Source of the DNA: Deltaproteobacteria bacterium
GTDB lineage: Bacteria > Myxococcota_A > Polyangia > JAAYKL01
Length of the DNA stretch: 64,000 nucleotides
Reading direction: 5' to 3'
Assembly: GCA_030595125.1 (NCBI GenBank)
Contig: JAUVDV010000009.1
Span: forward strand, 18,954-82,953
Shown piece after piece: positions 35,755 through 45,794 of the stretch (the stretch's first letter is position 1; each line of letters begins with the position of its first letter). A program made the translations under genes and the position numbers. The notes beneath the pieces were generated by a model. The model was not told the origin of the DNA. It was given only the letters and a program-made list of their open reading frames with translations, and searched no databases.

Positions 35755-38700
35755 ATGTCGGATCATTTCAAAAACGTGGGGCTGGACGTCGGCTCCACGA
35801 CGGTGAAGGCAGTTGTCCTCGACCATCGGGATTGCGTCTTGTGGAAAGACTACCGACGCCACAACGCGCGGCAGCCGGAGCTGGTTCTGGAGTTTCTCAA
35901 CGAGATTGAGAGCGCCTTTCCCGGCGAGGATTTACGGGTCTTCACCACCGGTAACGGCGGCAGGTCTCTGGCTCCCCACATCGATGGTTACCACGTGCAG
36001 GAAGTGAACGGGGTTACTTGTGCGGTGGAGCGGATCCACCCGGAGGCGGGGTCGGTCGTGGAGCTCGGCGGGCAGGACGCAAAGGTGATCGTCTGGAAGC
36101 GGGGCTCCGAGGGCGGGAAATCGGCCATCTCCTTCATGAACGACAAGTGCGCGGGCGGCACCGGCGCCACCCTGGACAAGATCTTCGCCAAGATGGGTCT
36201 GGACCCTGACAGACTCGGAGGGATCACGGGACGGGGAAAGACGGTCCATCACATCGCCGCCAAGTGCGGCGTCTTCGCGGAGACCGACGTGGTGGGGCTG
36301 ATGAAGGCCGGCGTGGATGAGCAGGAGATAGTCGTGTCGTTGTGCACGGCCATCGTGAAGCAGAACATAGAGGTGTTGCTCCACGGGAACGTGCTCCCGG
36401 ACGACGTGCTGCTGCTCGGAGGACCGCACACTTATCTTCCGGTGTTCGAGGAAGTGTGGAGACGACTGGTGCCGGAGATCTGGGAGATTCACCGATGGGT
36501 TCCCAAAAAGCGCCCCGTGGAGGAGCTGATCTATGTTCCGCCGGATGCCCAGTATTTCGCTGCCATGGGCGCGGTTTTCTTTGGGCGGGAGAACGTGGTG
36601 AGGGGTGAGGAGGATTTGCGCATATACGGTGGCGCGGATCGGCTGGAGCACTACATAGCTGCGGGCAAGGAGTTACAGCTCCAGTCCAGCGGCGCCTCGA
36701 AGCCGGGCCTTGTAGAATCGGAAGCCGAGGCCCTGGAGTTTATTTCGGAGTATTCGATCCCGTCCTTCAGCCCGAAGGGGAGGCGCTCGGAGACCATAAA
36801 GGGATATCTGGGCATCGACGGCGGATCGACAAGCTCGAAAATAGCGATCATCGATACTGATGGTGAACTGATCTACAAGGACTACGTTCTCTCCAGGGGA
36901 AATCCCATCGTGGATGTGCGCGAGATGTTCCGACGTCTCACGGCGTGGCTGAACGATACTGGAACCTCCTTTGATCTCATCGGCGCGGGGGTGACCGGGT
37001 ACGCGTCATCGATTCTGCGTGAGGCGTTCGATCTGGATCTGGAGATCGTGGAGACCGTCGCTCACATGAAATCCGCAAGAAGCCTCTACGGCGACGTGGA
37101 CGTTATCTGCGATGTGGGGGGCCAGGACATCAAGGTCCTCATCATCAAGCATGGGCGGGTTGTGGATATTCGTCTCAACACCCAGTGCAGCGCAGGAAAC
37201 GGATATTTCCTGCAGAGCATGGCCGAGCAATTCGGCGTTCCCATGGAGGAATACGCGGATCGGGCCTTCAAGGTGCGCCGGGCGCCGTCGTTCAACTACG
37301 GTTGCGCGGTCTTCATGGAGCAGGACAAGGTCAACTTCCAGCAACTCGGATGGAGCAAGGACGAGATCATGGCCGGGCTGGCACTGGTCCTGCCGCTGAA
37401 CATCTGGAATTTCGTCGTGCAGGAGGCGAACTTGAGGCGGCTGGGGACCAGCTTCCTGTTGCAGGGAGGCACCCAGAAAAACCTGGCGGCGGTCAAGGCT
37501 CAGGTTGATTTCATCAAGAGCAGGGTTCCGGGGGCGACGGTTCGTTGTCACAAGTACGCGGACATCGCCGGCGCCATGGGTGCGGCAATCGAGGTGAGGG
37601 AGAACGCCGGTGACGGTCGCAGCTCCTTCGTCGGTCTCGAACGCGCCGGACAGATAGAGTTCAAGTCCATCAACGATGAGAGCACCGTGTGCAAGTTCTG
37701 CTCCAATCGCTGTCCGCGAACGTTCATCGATATTCGCACATCCCGCGATCGTGAAGTTCGCCACATCACCGGCTACGGATGCGAGAAGGGGATGTCGCAG
37801 GATGTCACGAGCATGCGCGAGCGCGAGAAAGAAAAGCTGACGCTTCGGGATCTCAATTCCAACCTGGTGGAGGCGTCGTGCGATGAGGTCTTCGCACAAT
37901 ACGATTTCGAAAAGTCGCCGTTTGCCGCGACGTCGGATCGGATTCACATGGTTGTTGGAATGCCGCGGCTGCTCAACCTCTACGTATACGCGCCGTTTTT
38001 CAGCACATACTTCCGGTCTCTGGGAGTGGGGAAGGTCGTATACAGCGACTATACGTCTGAAAAGCTCTGGAGCGAGGGCAACAAGTGGGGCGCGATCGAT
38101 CCGTGTTTCCCCGCAAAGGTCGCTCCGGCGCACGTTTACAATCTCTTGTTGAACGACGAGGTGACGCACATCTGCTTCCCCATCATCACGCACCTGGAGT
38201 CAATGGTGAACGACGTGCTCGGGAACAACGCCTGCGTCATACAGATGGGCACCCCGGAAGTGGTCGACGCCGCATTCACCAAGGACAGGGACCATTTTAT
38301 CGAGCGTGGTGTGGAGTACTGGAAGCCGCTGGTCCGGATGGACCGACGAGCCGAGGCCGTGGGGAATCTTTTCGACTATTTCGGCGATCGTCTTTCTCTG
38401 ACAGAGGAAGAGAACGCTTACGCGGCGCAGCAGGGTTTTGGGGCCATGAAGGAGTATTTCTCCAGGATGCGCTCCATGGGCTCAGAGGTGTTGAATACAC
38501 TTGTCGCGGATGACAGGATCGGCATCCTCCTCATCGGGCATCCATACCACCACGATATCGGGTTGAATCACGGTATTCTCGAGGAGTTCAGATTGCGCGG
38601 GTTCCCCATCCTTTGCATTGAGTCCATACCCACGGACAGGGAGTTCCTCGATCCCCTGTTCGGCGGCGACGTGGCGGCCGGTACGGTAAGGTCCGCGGTG

Positions 38701-39030
38701 GATATCTCCGACGTGTGGAAGCGAAACTTCAACAGGAACACCAACGTCAAGATCTGGGCGGCCAAGGTTGCGGCACGTCATCCGAACCTGGCGGTGATCG
38801 ACATCAGCAGCTTCAAGTGCGGGCACGACGCGCCGACATACTCATATGTGGACGCCATCATGGACGCGTCATTGACACCGCATTTTCTGTTTCACGACCT
38901 GGATCAGAACAAGCCTTCCGCCACTATCAAGATCAGGATCCAATCCATTGATTATTTTTTGAGATTGGAAGAAGAGTTACTGCGAAAGCGGGTTGATGGC
39001 ATAGTAAGGAAGTTGGAGGAGATCGCCTGA
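35755..39030 (+). CDS. Double BadF/BadG/BcrA/BcrD-type ATPase fused to DUF2229 / COG3580-like domain
   Basis: DVGSTTVKAVVLD and GIDGGSTSSKIAIID phosphate-1 motifs; FMNDKCAGGTGATLD...AKCGVFAE and NTQCSAGNGYFLQ...YGCAVFMEQD cluster Cys; CKFCSNRCPRTF; SSFKCGHDAPTYSYVD (start codon uncertain). Confidence 0.88.
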   Translation: MSDHFKNVGLDVGSTTVKAVVLDHRDCVLWKDYRRHNARQPELVLEFLNEIESAFPGEDLRVFTTGNGGRSLAPHIDGYHVQEVNGVTCAVERIHPEAGSVVELGGQDAKVIVWKRGSEGGKSAISFMNDKCAGGTGATLDKIFAKMGLDPDRLGGITGRGKTVHHIAAKCGVFAETDVVGLMKAGVDEQEIVVSLCTAIVKQNIEVLLHGNVLPDDVLLLGGPHTYLPVFEEVWRRLVPEIWEIHRWVPKKRPVEELIYVPPDAQYFAAMGAVFFGRENVVRGEEDLRIYGGADRLEHYIAAGKELQLQSSGASKPGLVESEAEALEFISEYSIPSFSPKGRRSETIKGYLGIDGGSTSSKIAIIDTDGELIYKDYVLSRGNPIVDVREMFRRLTAWLNDTGTSFDLIGAGVTGYASSILREAFDLDLEIVETVAHMKSARSLYGDVDVICDVGGQDIKVLIIKHGRVVDIRLNTQCSAGNGYFLQSMAEQFGVPMEEYADRAFKVRRAPSFNYGCAVFMEQDKVNFQQLGWSKDEIMAGLALVLPLNIWNFVVQEANLRRLGTSFLLQGGTQKNLAAVKAQVDFIKSRVPGATVRCHKYADIAGAMGAAIEVRENAGDGRSSFVGLERAGQIEFKSINDESTVCKFCSNRCPRTFIDIRTSRDREVRHITGYGCEKGMSQDVTSMREREKEKLTLRDLNSNLVEASCDEVFAQYDFEKSPFAATSDRIHMVVGMPRLLNLYVYAPFFSTYFRSLGVGKVVYSDYTSEKLWSEGNKWGAIDPCFPAKVAPAHVYNLLLNDEVTHICFPIITHLESMVNDVLGNNACVIQMGTPEVVDAAFTKDRDHFIERGVEYWKPLVRMDRRAEAVGNLFDYFGDRLSLTEEENAYAAQQGFGAMKEYFSRMRSMGSEVLNTLVADDRIGILLIGHPYHHDIGLNHGILEEFRLRGFPILCIESIPTDREFLDPLFGGDVAAGTVRSAVDISDVWKRNFNRNTNVKIWAAKVAARHPNLAVIDISSFKCGHDAPTYSYVDAIMDASLTPHFLFHDLDQNKPSATIKIRIQSIDYFLRLEEELLRKRVDGIVRKLEEIA

Positions 39031-40532
39031 TGGGCACAGGGAAGACAAAACCGACCAAGTCTGTCTCGCTTGCGCCCAAGTACGTGCTCGAGGATCAGTG
39101 GCAAGGCTACCGGACGCTCCCCTGGCCCAAGAAGGAGAAGAAGGACGCCACTGTGATGTTCAACTTCGTTGAACGCAGGAAGTCTTACTTCCTCAAGGCG
39201 TACTTCGATCGCAACGGATTCAAATCCTACGATATGGGCGATCACATCAAGGAGGACGTGCGGTGGGGCAAGGAGTACGGCAACCGCATGGAGTGCAATC
39301 CCATGTACTTCACCTCGGGAAGCCTGCTGCGAAACCTGTTCAAAATCGAGAAGGAGACCGGTCTCTCCAGGGAGGAGATCGCGCGAAAGTACGTGTTTTT
39401 GTGCGGCGGCGGCCAGTGTGGCCCGTGCAGGTACGGCATGTATCCGCAGGAATATATGAAGGTTGCGAACGACGCGGGCTTCAAGGATCTTCGCGTCATC
39501 ATCTTTTCCTCGGATATTGGGGCAAAGGAGATGGTCAAGGACAACGCGCTGCCCATGAACCTCATGTTCAGGATCAATCTGATAATAGCCGTTATCCTGG
39601 CGGATCTGGTTCATGCTGCGGAATGTGCGCTGCTGCCATACGCCCACGACAAGGAACTCGTCCGGTCCACGCTCGAGGAGGCGGAGAAGATGCTCCTGGA
39701 GGCATTCAATAGCAAGGCGTATCTCTTCAAGATCCCGAGGGCCATGAGGAAGGTGGGGGACATGTTGGCGGCGATCCCCCGAAAGGAAGAGAAGCTCCCG
39801 CTGATTTTCGTGACCGGAGAGTTTTTTGCCAACCTGGCTCACAACGACGGCAACTACAACCTCCGGCGGTTCATCTCGGAGGAGGGTTGCGAGGTTATTC
39901 CGGGGAACCTCACGCAGAGGGTACTTTACGACAACTGGCGACGTACGGTGGAGGCTCGTCGTGGGGTCAGATTTGCGGCCGATAACAAGGAACGCAGGTT
40001 CTGGAAAAAATCTCTGAGAAAGCAGCGAAACAGCACCGCAGTCATCAACTGGTTGTACCGAAGGTTCGTGAAGGCTCTGGCTCCGCATAAATTCGGCGCG
40101 AGAACCGAGCTCATAGATCTGGATGAGCTGGCGGATCTGGGCAGGGACCTGTATCACCCCGAGATATTCGGCGGTGAGGGCAACCTGGAGATCGGCGAGG
40201 CGATACACTACGTGGGCGAGGTCGACGGGTTCATTTCGTCCAAGCCGTTCGGTTGTATGCCGTCTTCCGGGGTCTCCGACGGAGTTCAGGCAAAGGTCAT
40301 GGCCATGTACCCGGATCTGAATTTCCTCTCCATCGAGACCAGCGGTGACAACGATGTGAGCATCCTCAGCCGCGTGTCCATGCTGTTGTTCAAGGCCCGG
40401 CACAAGGCGGCCTCCAGGGGCGTGGGCGGCGGGCAGAACTCCGCAGAGGAACCGGTTGCACAGAGCGAGCGATCACCCTCCGGCGGGTTTGTGGTGAAGA
40501 GCGTGGACGATATCGTAACCGAGACGAGCTGA
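39030..40532 (+). CDS. COG3581-like partner (2-hydroxyacyl-CoA dehydratase/BCR-related)
   Basis: Start overlaps preceding stop (TGATG); VFLCGGGQCGPCRYGMYPQEY, SSKPFGCMPSSGVSDGVQAKVM. Confidence 0.8.
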   Translation: MGTGKTKPTKSVSLAPKYVLEDQWQGYRTLPWPKKEKKDATVMFNFVERRKSYFLKAYFDRNGFKSYDMGDHIKEDVRWGKEYGNRMECNPMYFTSGSLLRNLFKIEKETGLSREEIARKYVFLCGGGQCGPCRYGMYPQEYMKVANDAGFKDLRVIIFSSDIGAKEMVKDNALPMNLMFRINLIIAVILADLVHAAECALLPYAHDKELVRSTLEEAEKMLLEAFNSKAYLFKIPRAMRKVGDMLAAIPRKEEKLPLIFVTGEFFANLAHNDGNYNLRRFISEEGCEVIPGNLTQRVLYDNWRRTVEARRGVRFAADNKERRFWKKSLRKQRNSTAVINWLYRRFVKALAPHKFGARTELIDLDELADLGRDLYHPEIFGGEGNLEIGEAIHYVGEVDGFISSKPFGCMPSSGVSDGVQAKVMAMYPDLNFLSIETSGDNDVSILSRVSMLLFKARHKAASRGVGGGQNSAEEPVAQSERSPSGGFVVKSVDDIVTETS

Positions 40533-40722
40533 CCTGCATAATGTCTCCACAGCCACGTGGCTTGATCCACAACCGGCAAATCTGGTAGGTTTGAAACCTC
40601 GGTTCAATATTGATTTCTTCGAGAGATGAATTTTTTCGTCCACGCGCCAACAGGTACGTGGAAAACAAAGCGCGGTTCGGAATCACCCGGGCCGGCAACA
40701 ACCGAACGTGGAGGGAAAGACA

Positions 40723-41139
40723 ATGTTCGCATTTTTCACAATGGGATTCCTTGTTGCCGGCGGCATCCTTGCTGCTGCCAGCCTTATAGTAGCGAGAAAA
40801 CCGAACGCACAGGACTTGATCGACAAACTGACACCCTATCAGGGATGGATTGGCATTGTACTTTTCTTCTGGGGTTTCTGGGACATCATCAACGGTCTCG
40901 GTTACATGACCTTCAGCTTTATCGGCGGGACGATCTGGCTTGTCTGTGGAATCGTAGAAATCTTGCTGGGATTCCTGCTCGGCTTTGGTCTCATATCCAA
41001 GTTTGCCCTGAGCAAGAACGAGCAGGCGATGGAGAAAGGCCAGAAGATTCGCGCCAAGCTGGCTCCGTTCCAGGGAATACTGGGCATCATCGCAATCATC
41101 ACCGGCGTGGTGTTCGCGGTAACCTATTTTATTTTCTAG
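40723..41139 (+). CDS. Small membrane protein
   Basis: 143 aa, three to four hydrophobic helices; RBS GGAGGGAAAGACA. Confidence 0.6.
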   Translation: MFAFFTMGFLVAGGILAAASLIVARKPNAQDLIDKLTPYQGWIGIVLFFWGFWDIINGLGYMTFSFIGGTIWLVCGIVEILLGFLLGFGLISKFALSKNEQAMEKGQKIRAKLAPFQGILGIIAIITGVVFAVTYFIF

Positions 41140-41876
41140 ATCCCGACGCTCATTCCTCCGTCCACAAATATGCACTGACCTGTGATGAAGTTTGCCTCGT
41201 CGGAGGCCAAAAACAGGTGCGCCCGCGCGATGTCTATGGGGGGAATGGCCTCGCCGAGTGGGATCATTTCGATCATCTTTTCGCGCATCTTCTCGGGAAC
41301 CGCCTGCAACATGGGGGTATCCACTGCTCCGGGCGCGATGGCGTTGATGCAGATTTTCTTGCGGGCGTACTCCAATGCCAGGGTGCGGGTCAGACCGATG
41401 ACTCCCATCTTGGAAGCGGCGTAGTTGGACTGTCCCTTGTTGCCCAGGGTTGCGATCGACGCGGTGTTTACAACCTTGCCGCCTCGCTCCATCTTCGCCA
41501 GAGCGTACTTGGAACACAGAAAAGTGCCCTTCAGGTTGATGGACATCACCAGGTCCCAGTTTTCGACCGTCATACGAGGGGTGAGCGTGTCGCGAGTGAT
41601 GCCGGCGTTGTTTATGAGTATGTCTATCTTCTCATACTCGCCCAGGGATCCGGCGATCATCTCTTTGACGTCGCTCTCCTGTGACACATCGCACTTGACC
41701 GCAATCGCCTCGCCGCCCTCGGCCTTGATCGATTTGACGATCTCCTCGAGCGGTTCCATGGAGACGTCACAGGCCACCACCTTCGCGCCCTCGGCTGCAA
41801 ATAACCTGGCGGTGGTCTCACCGATCCCCGCGGCTGCGCCGGTGATGATCGCTACTTTTCCATCCAGTCTTTTCAT
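41136..41876 (-). CDS. SDR-family 3-oxoacyl reductase (FabG-like)
   Basis: KVAIITGAAAGIGETTARLF, NNAG, SNYAASKMGVIG. Confidence 0.92.
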   Translation of the reverse strand: MKRLDGKVAIITGAAAGIGETTARLFAAEGAKVVACDVSMEPLEEIVKSIKAEGGEAIAVKCDVSQESDVKEMIAGSLGEYEKIDILINNAGITRDTLTPRMTVENWDLVMSINLKGTFLCSKYALAKMERGGKVVNTASIATLGNKGQSNYAASKMGVIGLTRTLALEYARKKICINAIAPGAVDTPMLQAVPEKMREKMIEMIPLGEAIPPIDIARAHLFLASDEANFITGQCIFVDGGMSVGI

Positions 41877-41993
41877 CGTTAGTCACTCCTTCGTTTTTAC
41901 GGGCGAGATTTTAACTGTTTTGAAAAATGCGCAAAGAGAAAAATGGGCTAGCTCATGTTGCTTAACCGAACACACATGTATAAGGACCTTGAT

Positions 41994-42119
41994 GAACCCC
42001 ATCCCGGCCTTCCCCTGCAAGAGGGGAAGGGGAGGATGATGGGGGCCGACATTAATGAACCCCATCCCGGCTTTCCCCTGCAAGAGGGGAAGGGGAGGAT
42101 GATGGGGGCCGACATATTA
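41994..42119 (+). repeat. Two tandem copies (63-bp period) of GC-rich palindromic element
   Basis: gaaccccatcccggccttcccctgcaagaggggaaggggaggatgatgggggccgacattaat repeated; start positions 41994 and 42057. Confidence 0.9.
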
Positions 42120-42149
42120 ACAGGCACGTACCGGTTGAGGGAGGAATCA

Positions 42150-44198
42150 ATGGGAGCACCAAAGAAAATCGGAATCATCGGAGCGGGAACGATGGGCGCA
42201 GGTATCGCGCAAAAGACGGCTCAGTCGGGACTTGAAGTAGTTCTGATGGATATAGCCGAAGAACCTCTTGCACGCGGGCTCGGGGGAATCCGCAAGATGT
42301 TGGAGAAGGGCGTGGCACGAGGCGTGTTCCGCGAGGGTGAACCGGACAAAATACTCGGGCGCATCAAGGGTACAACCAATATTAGTGACATGGCCGACTG
42401 CGATTTGATTGTCGAGGCCGTTTTTGAGGATCTGGAGATCAAGCGCAAGTTGATTGCCAATCTGGAGGAGGTAGTTCGTCCCGATTGCGTGCTGGGAACG
42501 AACACTTCGTCGTTCAAGGTTGACGCCGTCGCGAAGGGGGCGAAGCATCAGGAGCGGATTGTCGGAATGCACTACTTCTTCCATCCTGCCCAGAACAGGT
42601 TGCTCGAGGTCATTCCCGGTTCCGCGACGTCCTCCCAGGCAAAGGAGATCTCCTGGGCGTTTGCCGAGGCTACCGGCAAGACAGCCATCCATTCGGAGGA
42701 TGCTCCGGGCTTTGTGGTCAATCGCTTCTTCGTGCCGTGGCTCAACGAGTCCGTTAGATTGCTGGAAGAGGGCGTTGCCGATCTGCCCACAATCGATGAC
42801 ACCTGCATGAAGTTCTTCGGAATCGGCATGGGCCCGTTCAAGCTCATGAACGTTACCGGTGTTCCCATCGCTCAACATGCGTCCGAGGGACTCGCCTCCG
42901 AGCTGAGCCCTTTCTACGCCCCGTGTGATCGTCTCAAGGAGCAGGTCTCGGCGAAAAAGGACTGGGATCTGGCGGGTGAACCGTCGGACACAGGCGTGAA
43001 GGACGTGGAGGCCAGGCTTCTGGGAGTGGTGCTCCTCGTTGCTGCGTCTCTTGTGGATGAAGGCGTTTCCACTGCGGAAGATACAGATATTGGCGCAATG
43101 GTCGGCCTTCGCTGGCCGGCGGGACCGTTTGCCCTCGCCAACAGAAAGGGCGTTGAATTGGCCGTGGCCGCCGCCGCAAAAATCGCGAAGAAGTACGATC
43201 TCCCGCTGCCGAAGGCACTGGCCGAGCGTCTGAACAAGGCGACGCCGTTTGTGTTGAACGCGGTCAACCTCGACGTGGAGGACGGAATAGCCCTCATAAC
43301 CATGAACCGACCCAACGCCATGAACGCGCTCGATCCGGAGACGGTGGATTCCCTGGCCGAGGCGTTCGACAAGGCCGCCGGCGACTCTTCGGTAAAGGCC
43401 ATCGTGATCGAGGGCCGCGGCAAGGCCTTCATCGCCGGCGCTGACATCAAGTTCTTCATCAAGGGAATCGATGAGAAAGACATCCCCCGGATAGAGAAAT
43501 TCACGCGCGAGGGGACCGAGCTCTTGCTGCGCATCGACAAGTGCGCCAAGCCGGTTGTCGCCCGCGTCAATGGACTCGCATTGGGCGGCGGAGCGGAGGT
43601 CGCGCTGGCGTGTGACGCCATCATCGCGGACGAGGGAGCGGTCATGGGGTTCCCCGAGACCGGCATTGGGATCTACCCTGGATTGGGCGGAACTCAGCGG
43701 ATGGTCAAGCGTTGCGGTTTGCCCGTTGCCCGCTATCTCCTGTTCACCGGCGACATCGTTCCGGCGGCCAAGGCTGCCGCGTTGGGTCTGGTCGACCGGG
43801 TTGCGCCGTCCGGCGGCACCATGGGCATGATCAAGACTCTCCTGGCCGAGGGAAAGATCGAGGCGGGTGCGGGTGCGGGTGGGCCGGCCGAGCCGTCCTC
43901 TGAGGCTACCGCCGCATACGAGGCCGTTTTCTCGAACGAGAACACGGACAAGCTGTTCGACGGTACTTTCGAGGCCACCGACAAGCAGGGTGAGAAGATC
44001 GCGAAGAAGCTCGGGTTCAAGGCGCCGGTAGCGTTAAAGATGGCCCACGAACTCATGAACAAGGCTTCGGACACCCCCATCGAGGATGGCGTCGAGCTCG
44101 AACTCGCCGGACTGCCCAAGATCTTCGCCACTTCGGACGCCAGGGTCGGCCTGGGGTCGGTGGGCGGCAAGGAGCGGCCTGTCTTCAAGGGAAAGTGA
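42150..44198 (+). CDS. Bifunctional 3-hydroxyacyl-CoA dehydrogenase / enoyl-CoA hydratase (HAD-ECH order)
   Basis: KKIGIIGAGTMGAGIAQKTAQSG; later ALITMNRPNAMNALDPETV...IEGRGKAFIAGADIKFF...NGLALGGGAEVALACD; RBS GAGGGAGGAATCA. Confidence 0.93.
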   Translation: MGAPKKIGIIGAGTMGAGIAQKTAQSGLEVVLMDIAEEPLARGLGGIRKMLEKGVARGVFREGEPDKILGRIKGTTNISDMADCDLIVEAVFEDLEIKRKLIANLEEVVRPDCVLGTNTSSFKVDAVAKGAKHQERIVGMHYFFHPAQNRLLEVIPGSATSSQAKEISWAFAEATGKTAIHSEDAPGFVVNRFFVPWLNESVRLLEEGVADLPTIDDTCMKFFGIGMGPFKLMNVTGVPIAQHASEGLASELSPFYAPCDRLKEQVSAKKDWDLAGEPSDTGVKDVEARLLGVVLLVAASLVDEGVSTAEDTDIGAMVGLRWPAGPFALANRKGVELAVAAAAKIAKKYDLPLPKALAERLNKATPFVLNAVNLDVEDGIALITMNRPNAMNALDPETVDSLAEAFDKAAGDSSVKAIVIEGRGKAFIAGADIKFFIKGIDEKDIPRIEKFTREGTELLLRIDKCAKPVVARVNGLALGGGAEVALACDAIIADEGAVMGFPETGIGIYPGLGGTQRMVKRCGLPVARYLLFTGDIVPAAKAAALGLVDRVAPSGGTMGMIKTLLAEGKIEAGAGAGGPAEPSSEATAAYEAVFSNENTDKLFDGTFEATDKQGEKIAKKLGFKAPVALKMAHELMNKASDTPIEDGVELELAGLPKIFATSDARVGLGSVGGKERPVFKGK

Positions 44199-44202
44199 GA
44201 GC

Positions 44203-45786
44203 ATGAACGACAGCGACATCCAGAATTTCAACGCGGCGGATTACTTCATCGATCGCAATGTGCGACAGGGGCGAGGCCACAAGACCGCCATTATCTCGCC
44301 GGGGCGCAATTACACGTACAACGATCTGCAAAAAATGGTCAACAAGACCGCCAACGCGCTGGTCGATCTGGGGGTCCGCATTGAGGACAGGATAGCGCTC
44401 CTGCTCCTGGACACGCCCGAGTTCTACGCGTGTTATTGGGGGGCCATCCGCATCGGCGCGGTTCCGGTGCCGTGCAACACCATGATGACCTCCGAGGACT
44501 ACCACTACTTTATGAACGACACCCGGGCGAAGGTGCTCATCTGCAGCGCGCCGATCGTTCCGATGATTTACGAGATCACGGGCGATCTGCCCTATCTTCG
44601 AGACCTGATAGTAATAGAGGAAGGGAAGGGCGCCAAGATCCCCTTCAGGCAGAAGTATCGTCGAGCTCCGAGCACGTGCAAGTCGGCGGCCACAACAAGG
44701 GACGACGTGGGGTTCTGGCTTTACTCCTCGGGGAGCACCGGATCTCCCAAGGGAACCATCCACTCCCAATACGATATGGTGGTGTGCTCGGAGAACTACG
44801 CCAAGGGCGTGCTCGGGATGAACGAGAACGACATCACGCTCTCGGCGGCGCGCCTGTTTTTTGCTTACGGACTGGGTAACTCAAACGCGTTCCCACTCGC
44901 CGTGGGTGGAACGGCGGTTATCTATCCCGAGCGACCGACCCCATCGCTGATATACGATCTCCTGGTCAGGCACCGACCGACCCTCTTCTTCGGCGTCCCG
45001 ACACTGTACGCGGCGATGCTCGATCACGCCGAGAAACAGGACAGCAAGGCCCCGGATCCCAACTCCGATCACGAACTCTCGTCGGTGCGCCTGTGCATCT
45101 CCGCGGGGGAGGCGCTGCCGACGGATCTCTACCACCGGTGGAAGGCTCGCTACGGCATCGAGATCGTTGACGGCATAGGATCCACCGAGATGGCTCATAT
45201 CTTTTTGTCCAACCGACCCGGCGAAGTGAGGCCCGGCAGCACCGGCAAGCCCGTGCCGGGATACGAGATCAAGCTGGTCGACGACGACGGAGTAGAAGTG
45301 CCTCCCGGCGAGATTGGTACCCTTCACGTGAAGGGGGACAGCGCCGCGCAGCTGTACTGGCGAAAACGCGACAAGACCAGATCCACCATGGTAGGCGAGT
45401 GGATAAACACCGGTGACAAGTTTCACAAGGACGAGGACGGCTACTACTGGTGCCACGGTCGGGGAGATGACATGCTCAAAGTGGGTGGCATCTGGGTATC
45501 GCCCATAGAGGTAGAGCGTTGCGTCTCGGAGCACCCGGCGGTGGTGGAATGCGCCGTGGTCGGGTACGAGGACAAGGAAGGGCTCATCAAGCCCAAGGCT
45601 TTCGTGGTGTTGAGCGACAGGAGCGCCGCCAACGATGACCTCGCCGAGGAACTGAAGGCTTACGTTCGAGAACGCCTGGCCAAGTACAAGTATCCGCGTT
45701 GGATTCAGTTCGTGGACGAGCTGCCCAAGAACCCTAACGGCAAGATAGTCCGGTTCCGCCTGCGGGAGTTGGAAGAGGACAAGTAG
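44203..45786 (+). CDS. Benzoate-CoA ligase family protein
   Basis: NAADYFIDRNVRQGRGHKTAII, FWLYSSGSTGSPKGTIHSQYDM, ARLFFAYGLGNSNAFPLAVGG, GRGDDMLKVGGIWVSPIEVE. Confidence 0.88.
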   Translation: MNDSDIQNFNAADYFIDRNVRQGRGHKTAIISPGRNYTYNDLQKMVNKTANALVDLGVRIEDRIALLLLDTPEFYACYWGAIRIGAVPVPCNTMMTSEDYHYFMNDTRAKVLICSAPIVPMIYEITGDLPYLRDLIVIEEGKGAKIPFRQKYRRAPSTCKSAATTRDDVGFWLYSSGSTGSPKGTIHSQYDMVVCSENYAKGVLGMNENDITLSAARLFFAYGLGNSNAFPLAVGGTAVIYPERPTPSLIYDLLVRHRPTLFFGVPTLYAAMLDHAEKQDSKAPDPNSDHELSSVRLCISAGEALPTDLYHRWKARYGIEIVDGIGSTEMAHIFLSNRPGEVRPGSTGKPVPGYEIKLVDDDGVEVPPGEIGTLHVKGDSAAQLYWRKRDKTRSTMVGEWINTGDKFHKDEDGYYWCHGRGDDMLKVGGIWVSPIEVERCVSEHPAVVECAVVGYEDKEGLIKPKAFVVLSDRSAANDDLAEELKAYVRERLAKYKYPRWIQFVDELPKNPNGKIVRFRLRELEEDK

Positions 45787-45794
45787 CGGCCAGT

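Noticed and set aside
38952-40403. 483-aa minus-strand ORF
   Set aside because: Antisense shadow of the COG3581-like gene
40551-40562. Perfect palindrome AGCCACGTGGCT after the COG3581-like gene
   Set aside because: Only 12 bp, single occurrence noticed, no clear promoter or U-tract context
41955-42149. N-terminal extension of the HAD-ECH protein as functional domain
   Set aside because: Encoded by the tandem palindromic elements; a strong RBS and family-consistent start are at 42150
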